Assembly (NCBI RefSeq): GCF_002994005.1
Contig: NZ_POSN01000001.1
Location: 363,442-427,441 of the forward strand
Reading direction: 5' to 3'
Length of the DNA stretch: 64,000 nucleotides
Origin: Apilactobacillus quenuiae
GTDB lineage: Bacteria; Bacillota; Bacilli; Lactobacillales; Lactobacillaceae
The notes beneath the pieces were generated by a model. It was not told the origin of the DNA, did no database searches, and worked only from the letters and a program-made list of their open reading frames with translations. Below are positions 61,786 through 64,000 of this stretch, in pieces. Position 1 is the first letter of the stretch. Each line of letters begins with the position of its first letter. A program made the translations under genes and the position numbers.

Positions 61786-61816
61786 ACATCATTTAAATGA
61801 TGTCTACTCTTTTTTA
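61781..61816. terminator. Bidirectional terminator at the end of the tRNA cluster
   Basis: 14-bp perfect stem AGTAGACATCATTT/AAATGATGTCTACT flanked by A and T runs. It ends the small plus-strand ORF and, on the minus strand, the rRNA-tRNA transcript. Confidence 0.9.
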
Positions 61817-61823
61817 TTACTAA

Positions 61824-61910
61824 GGAGAATGAGAGATTCGAACTCTCGCGTGGTTTGACCCACCTAGCGGTTTTCAAGACCGCCCCCTTCAGCCACTTGG
61901 GTAATTCTCC
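61824..61910 (-). tRNA. tRNA-Ser(UGA), copy 1
   Basis: 87 nt with long variable arm; anticodon loop CTTGAAA. Identical to the copy at 62789-62875. The base after the acceptor stem (discriminator) is T rather than the G usual in tRNA-Ser. Last tRNA of the cluster. Confidence 0.95.
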
Positions 61911-61916
61911 ATAAAA

Positions 61917-61989
61917 TGACCCGTACGGGATTCGAACCCATGTTACTGCCGTGAAAGGGCAGTGTCTTAAACCACTTGACCAACGGGTC
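61917..61989 (-). tRNA. tRNA-Glu(UUC), copy 1
   Basis: 73 nt; loop CTTTCAC, acceptor GACCCGT/ACGGGTC. Identical to the copy at 62207-62279. Lies after an internal terminator. Confidence 0.95.
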
Positions 61990-62003
61990 TAAAATATAAA
62001 ACA

Positions 62004-62035
62004 AAAAAAGATTATCCGAAAGGATGATCTTTTAT
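62004..62035 (-). terminator. Terminator inside the tRNA cluster
   Basis: 10-bp stem AAGATCATCC/GGATAATCTT with one mismatch, TTTC loop and seven T on the minus strand, between tRNA-Asp and tRNA-Glu. The last two tRNAs need readthrough or a separate promoter, which I could not see. Confidence 0.75.
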
Positions 62036-62040
62036 AAAGA

Positions 62041-62115
62041 CGGTTCGTACGAGACTCGAACTCGTGACCTCCTGCGTGACAGGCAGGCGTCCTAAACCAA
62101 CTAGACCAACGAACC
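62041..62115 (-). tRNA. tRNA-Asp(GUC), copy 1
   Basis: 75 nt including discriminator G; loop CTGTCAC. Identical to 62629-62703, within a duplicated Asp-fMet block. Confidence 0.95.
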
Positions 62116-62119
62116 ATAA

Positions 62120-62193
<74 letters not shown>

Positions 62194-62206
62194 ATAATAT
62201 AAATAA

Positions 62207-62279
62207 TGACCCGTACGGGATTCGAACCCATGTTACTGCCGTGAAAGGGCAGTGTCTTAAACCACTTGACCAACGGGTC
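62207..62279 (-). tRNA. tRNA-Glu(UUC), copy 2
   Basis: 73 nt, identical to copy 1. Between initiator tRNA and tRNA-Ser(GCU). Confidence 0.95.
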
Positions 62280-62284
62280 GCAAC

Positions 62285-62371
62285 GGAGAAGGAGAGATTC
62301 GAACTCTCGCGCCGGAAAACCGACCTACACCCTTAGCAGGGGCGCCTCTTCAGCCACTTGAGTACTTCTCC
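62285..62371 (-). tRNA. tRNA-Ser(GCU)
   Basis: 87 nt with a long variable arm; loop CTGCTAA, discriminator G at 62284. Reads AGC/AGU. Confidence 0.95.
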
Positions 62372-62376
62372 AAAAA

Positions 62377-62451
62377 TGGGCCTAAATGGACTCGAACCAT
62401 CGACCTCACGCTTATCAGGCGTGCGCTCTCAACCAACTGAGCTATAGGCCC
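62377..62451 (-). tRNA. tRNA-Ile(GAU)
   Basis: 75 nt; loop CTGATAA, acceptor GGGCCTA. This is the tRNA expected to be sensed by the ileS T-box (ATC specifier). Unlike many rRNA operons it is not in the 16S-23S spacer here, though that spacer is outside the window. Confidence 0.95.
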
Positions 62452-62459
62452 ATTACAAA

Positions 62460-62530
62460 AGCGGGTAACGAGAATCGAACTCGCGACAATAGCTTGGAAG
62501 GCTATGGTTTTACCACTAAACTATACCCGC
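62460..62530 (-). tRNA. tRNA-Gly(UCC)
   Basis: 71 nt; loop CTTCCAA, discriminator T as usual for Gly. Confidence 0.95.
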
Positions 62531-62546
62531 ATAATATTTAATTAAA

Positions 62547-62619
62547 TGGCGCGGGACAGAATCGAACTGCCGACACACGGAGCTTCAATCCGTTGCTCTA
62601 CCAACTGAGCTACCGAGCC
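62547..62619 (-). tRNA. tRNA-Phe(GAA)
   Basis: 73 nt; loop TTGAAGC. The acceptor stem has a mismatch: GGCTCGG against CCGCGCC leaves U4 opposite C69, where relatives have CCGAGCC. It is the only Phe tRNA in the window. Confidence 0.93.
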
Positions 62620-62628
62620 ATATTAAAG

Positions 62629-62703
62629 CGGTTCGTACGAGACTCGAACTCGTGACCTCCTGCGTGACAGGCAGGCGTCCTAAACCAACTAGACCAACGA
62701 ACC
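62629..62703 (-). tRNA. tRNA-Asp(GUC), copy 2
   Basis: 75 nt, identical to 62041-62115; followed by the same 4-nt spacer and an identical fMet gene. Confidence 0.95.
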
Positions 62704-62707
62704 ATAA

Positions 62708-62781
<74 letters not shown>

Positions 62782-62788
62782 ATAATAA

Positions 62789-62875
62789 GGAGAATGAGAG
62801 ATTCGAACTCTCGCGTGGTTTGACCCACCTAGCGGTTTTCAAGACCGCCCCCTTCAGCCACTTGGGTAATTCTCC
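62789..62875 (-). tRNA. tRNA-Ser(UGA), copy 2
   Basis: 87 nt, identical to 61824-61910, again with a T in the discriminator position (62788). Confidence 0.95.
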
Positions 62876-62906
62876 ATGTATATAATAAAATCAAAGCCCC
62901 ATTATA

Positions 62907-62980
62907 TGGACCTTGTAGGACTCGAACCTACGACCGGACGGTTATGAGCCGTCTGCTCTAACCAACTGAGCTAAAGGTCC
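62907..62980 (-). tRNA. tRNA-Ile2(CAU), lysidine type
   Basis: 74 nt with anticodon CAT. The body (GGACCTTTAGC, anticodon arm GACGGCTCATAACCGTC) resembles the minor Ile2 tRNA of Firmicutes and mollicutes, in which TilS changes C34 to lysidine to read AUA. A gene caller may label it tRNA-Met. Confidence 0.8.
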
Positions 62981-62990
62981 AAGCCCTAAA

Positions 62991-63064
62991 TCGCGGCGGA
63001 GGGGATCGAACCCCCGACCTCCCGGGTATGAACCGGACGCTCTAGCCAGCTGAGCTACACCGCG
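62991..63064 (-). tRNA. Elongator tRNA-Met(CAU)
   Basis: 74 nt; CGCGGTGTAGC start, loop TTCATAC. Fully paired acceptor, unlike the initiator. Confidence 0.88.
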
Positions 63065-63097
63065 AAACAATTAAAAACAAGAGCACTTTGACCCTAA

Positions 63098-63171
63098 TCG
63101 GGAAGACAGGATTCGAACCTGCGACCCCCTGGTCCCAAACCAGGTGCTCTACCAAGCTGAGCTACTTCCCG
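63098..63171 (-). tRNA. tRNA-Pro(UGG)
   Basis: 74 nt; loop TTTGGGA, acceptor CGGGAAG/CTTCCCG. Confidence 0.95.
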
Positions 63172-63176
63172 AAATA

Positions 63177-63250
63177 TGCACCCAGTAGGACTCGAACCTA
63201 CAACCTTCTGATTCGTAGTCAGACACTCTATCCAGTTGCGCTATGGGTGC
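63177..63250 (-). tRNA. tRNA-Arg(ACG)
   Basis: 74 nt; loop CTACGAA. A34 is expected to be edited to inosine by TadA to read CGU/CGC/CGA. Confidence 0.95.
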
Positions 63251-63258
63251 AAAATAAA

Positions 63259-63344
63259 TGCCGAGGACCGGGATCGAACCGGTACGGTTATTACTAACCG
63301 CAGGATTTTAAGTCCTGTGCGTCTGCCAATTCCGCCACCCCGGC
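63259..63344 (-). tRNA. tRNA-Leu(UAA)
   Basis: 86 nt with long variable arm; loop CTTAAAA. Confidence 0.95.
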
Positions 63345-63363
63345 ATACTTAATGAATTGACAA

Positions 63364-63435
63364 AGCGGAAGACGGGATTCGAACCCGCGACCCCCACCAT
63401 GGCAAGGTGATGTTCTACCACTGAACTACTTCCGC
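63364..63435 (-). tRNA. tRNA-Gly(GCC)
   Basis: 72 nt; loop TTGCCAT, discriminator T. Confidence 0.95.
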
Positions 63436-63440
63436 ATAAA

Positions 63441-63513
63441 TGCCGACTAGAGGATTCGAACCTCCGACCCCCTGTTTACAAGACAGATGCTCTGCCAGCT
63501 GAGCTAAGTCGGC
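63441..63513 (-). tRNA. tRNA-Thr(UGU)
   Basis: 73 nt; loop CTTGTAA, acceptor GCCGACT. Confidence 0.95.
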
Positions 63514-63541
63514 ATAAATTAAAAAAATTATTTAATTTTTA

Positions 63542-63614
63542 TGAGCCGTGGCAGGTTCGAACTGCCGACCCTCTGATTAAAAGTCAGATGCTCTACCGGC
63601 TGAGCTAACGGCTC
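63542..63614 (-). tRNA. tRNA-Lys(UUU)
   Basis: 73 nt; loop CTTTTAA. A substrate of MnmA, which is encoded at 30640-31767. Confidence 0.95.
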
Positions 63615-63620
63615 AATATA

Positions 63621-63693
63621 TGGAGGATACAGGGCTCGAACCTGTGACCTCCTGCTTGTAAGGCAGATGCTCTCCCAACTGAGCTAATCCTCC
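63621..63693 (-). tRNA. tRNA-Val(UAC)
   Basis: 73 nt; loop CTTACAA. First tRNA after the 5S rRNA. Confidence 0.95.
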
Positions 63694-63702
63694 ATAATGT
63701 AT

Positions 63703-63820
63703 AGCGCGGCAACTTCCTACCCTTGCAAGAGGCGATCCTCTAACTACTCTCGGCGTTTAGAAGCTTAACTGCTGTGTTCGGCATGGGAACAGGTGTATCC
63801 TTCTAGCTATCGCCACCACA
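63703..63820 (-). rRNA. rrf: 5S ribosomal RNA
   Basis: About 118 nt on the minus strand, starting TGTGGTGGCGATAGC, with ACACCTGTTCCCATGCCGAA and GCCGAGAGTAGTT blocks typical of Firmicute 5S, ending in GTTGCCGCGCT, which pairs with the 5' end. Ends are placed by stem complementarity, so they may be off by a few bases. Confidence 0.95.
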
Positions 63821-63890
63821 CTATTCTTTTAAAAGAACTTCGTTCTTTCAAAACTAGATATTATTATTCCTTTAGAGAACCACCTTACTT

Positions 63891-64000
63891 GGTTAAGTCC
63901 TCGACCAATTAGTACTAGTCCGCTCCATACATTGCTGCACTTCCACTTCTAGCCTATCTACCTAATCATCTCTTAGGGGTCTTACTTCCATAAAGGAATG
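63891..64000 (-). rRNA. rrl: 23S ribosomal RNA, 3' end (partial)
   Basis: Minus strand contains the conserved 3' end of 23S, GACTAGTACTAATTGGTCGA followed by GGACTTAACC, the latter pairing with the known 5' end GGTTAAG. About 110 nt are in the window; the gene continues beyond 64000. The 70-nt spacer to the 5S holds no gene. Confidence 0.95.

Noticed and set aside
63088-63297. 69-residue plus-strand ORF with RTRTYNLLIRSQTLYPVA
   Set aside because: It is the antisense translation of three tRNA genes; this kind of product is a well-known false annotation.

Overview
The window is a chromosomal segment of a low-GC Firmicute, almost certainly a member of the Lactobacillaceae (order Lactobacillales). 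Base composition is strongly AT-rich by eye. The gene order (tuf / RNase J2 / rpsO / rpsT-holA-comE; rpoY-rnjA; dcw cluster with ylmH, sepF and divIVA; mecA-coiA-spxH-relQ-nadK; tRNA-rich rRNA operon) matches lactobacilli. A fructophilic or insect-associated lineage such as Apilactobacillus/Fructilactobacillus is my guess from the base composition, not something I can prove. There are no insertion sequences, prophage genes or CRISPR arrays. This is core genome, and the interest lies in details of individual genes.

Layout. 1-4.4 kb: 3' part missing tuf, a TPR-like protein, a catalytically degenerate RNase J2, rpsO. 4.7-11.9 kb: rpsT, then a leftward run holA-comEC-comEB-comEA (DNA uptake), sepM-coaD-rsmD-ylbG. 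11.9-17.8 kb: ftsW, typA, an inositol-phosphatase-like gene, UPF0223, a degenerate lactate-dehydrogenase-like gene, and def. 17.8-21.3 kb: hypothetical, rpoY-rnjA, lipid kinase. 21.3-35.2 kb: amino-acid permease, aldo/keto reductase, OppA lipoprotein, prs, recD2-TPR-phosphatase, mnmA, DUF1831-nifS-mtnN-nudF, cold-shock protein. 35.2-50.7 kb: ileS behind a T-box, then (upstream in transcription) the division and cell wall cluster rsmH-ftsL-pbp-mraY-murD-murG-divIB-ftsA-ftsZ-sepF-ylmH-divIVA. 50.9-51.5 kb: two small membrane genes (DUF3397, DUF4044). 51.6-57.7 kb: ftsK, trmL, rlmA, rlu-nadK-relQ. 57.9-61.8 kb: spxH, a frameshifted coiA, mecA, a yhfI-like hydrolase, a broken small ORF. 61.8-64 kb: 21 tRNA genes, 5S rRNA and the 3' end of 23S rRNA, all on the minus strand.

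How the parts work together. ComEA/EB/EC and CoiA are late competence proteins, while MecA and SpxH are ClpC/ClpX adaptors that in relatives control competence or stress regulators. comEA and coiA are each preceded at nearly the same distance by the same 15-base box (C, six T, then CGTATWTA on the coding strand), a candidate competence promoter. coiA is interrupted by a -1 frameshift at A AAA AAG. The division genes form one leftward cluster whose end runs into an isoleucine T-box, so the T-box terminator may also end the division transcript. RNase J1 (intact) and J2 (metal ligands lost) probably form a heteromeric RNase J in which only J1 cuts.

Non-standard initiation recurs: at least eleven genes use TTG starts, and comEC, coiA and the DUF3397 gene have reading frames that extend to, or require, ATT/ATA/CTG-type starts. 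All promoter, start-site and function calls are from reading the sequence; no database search was run.
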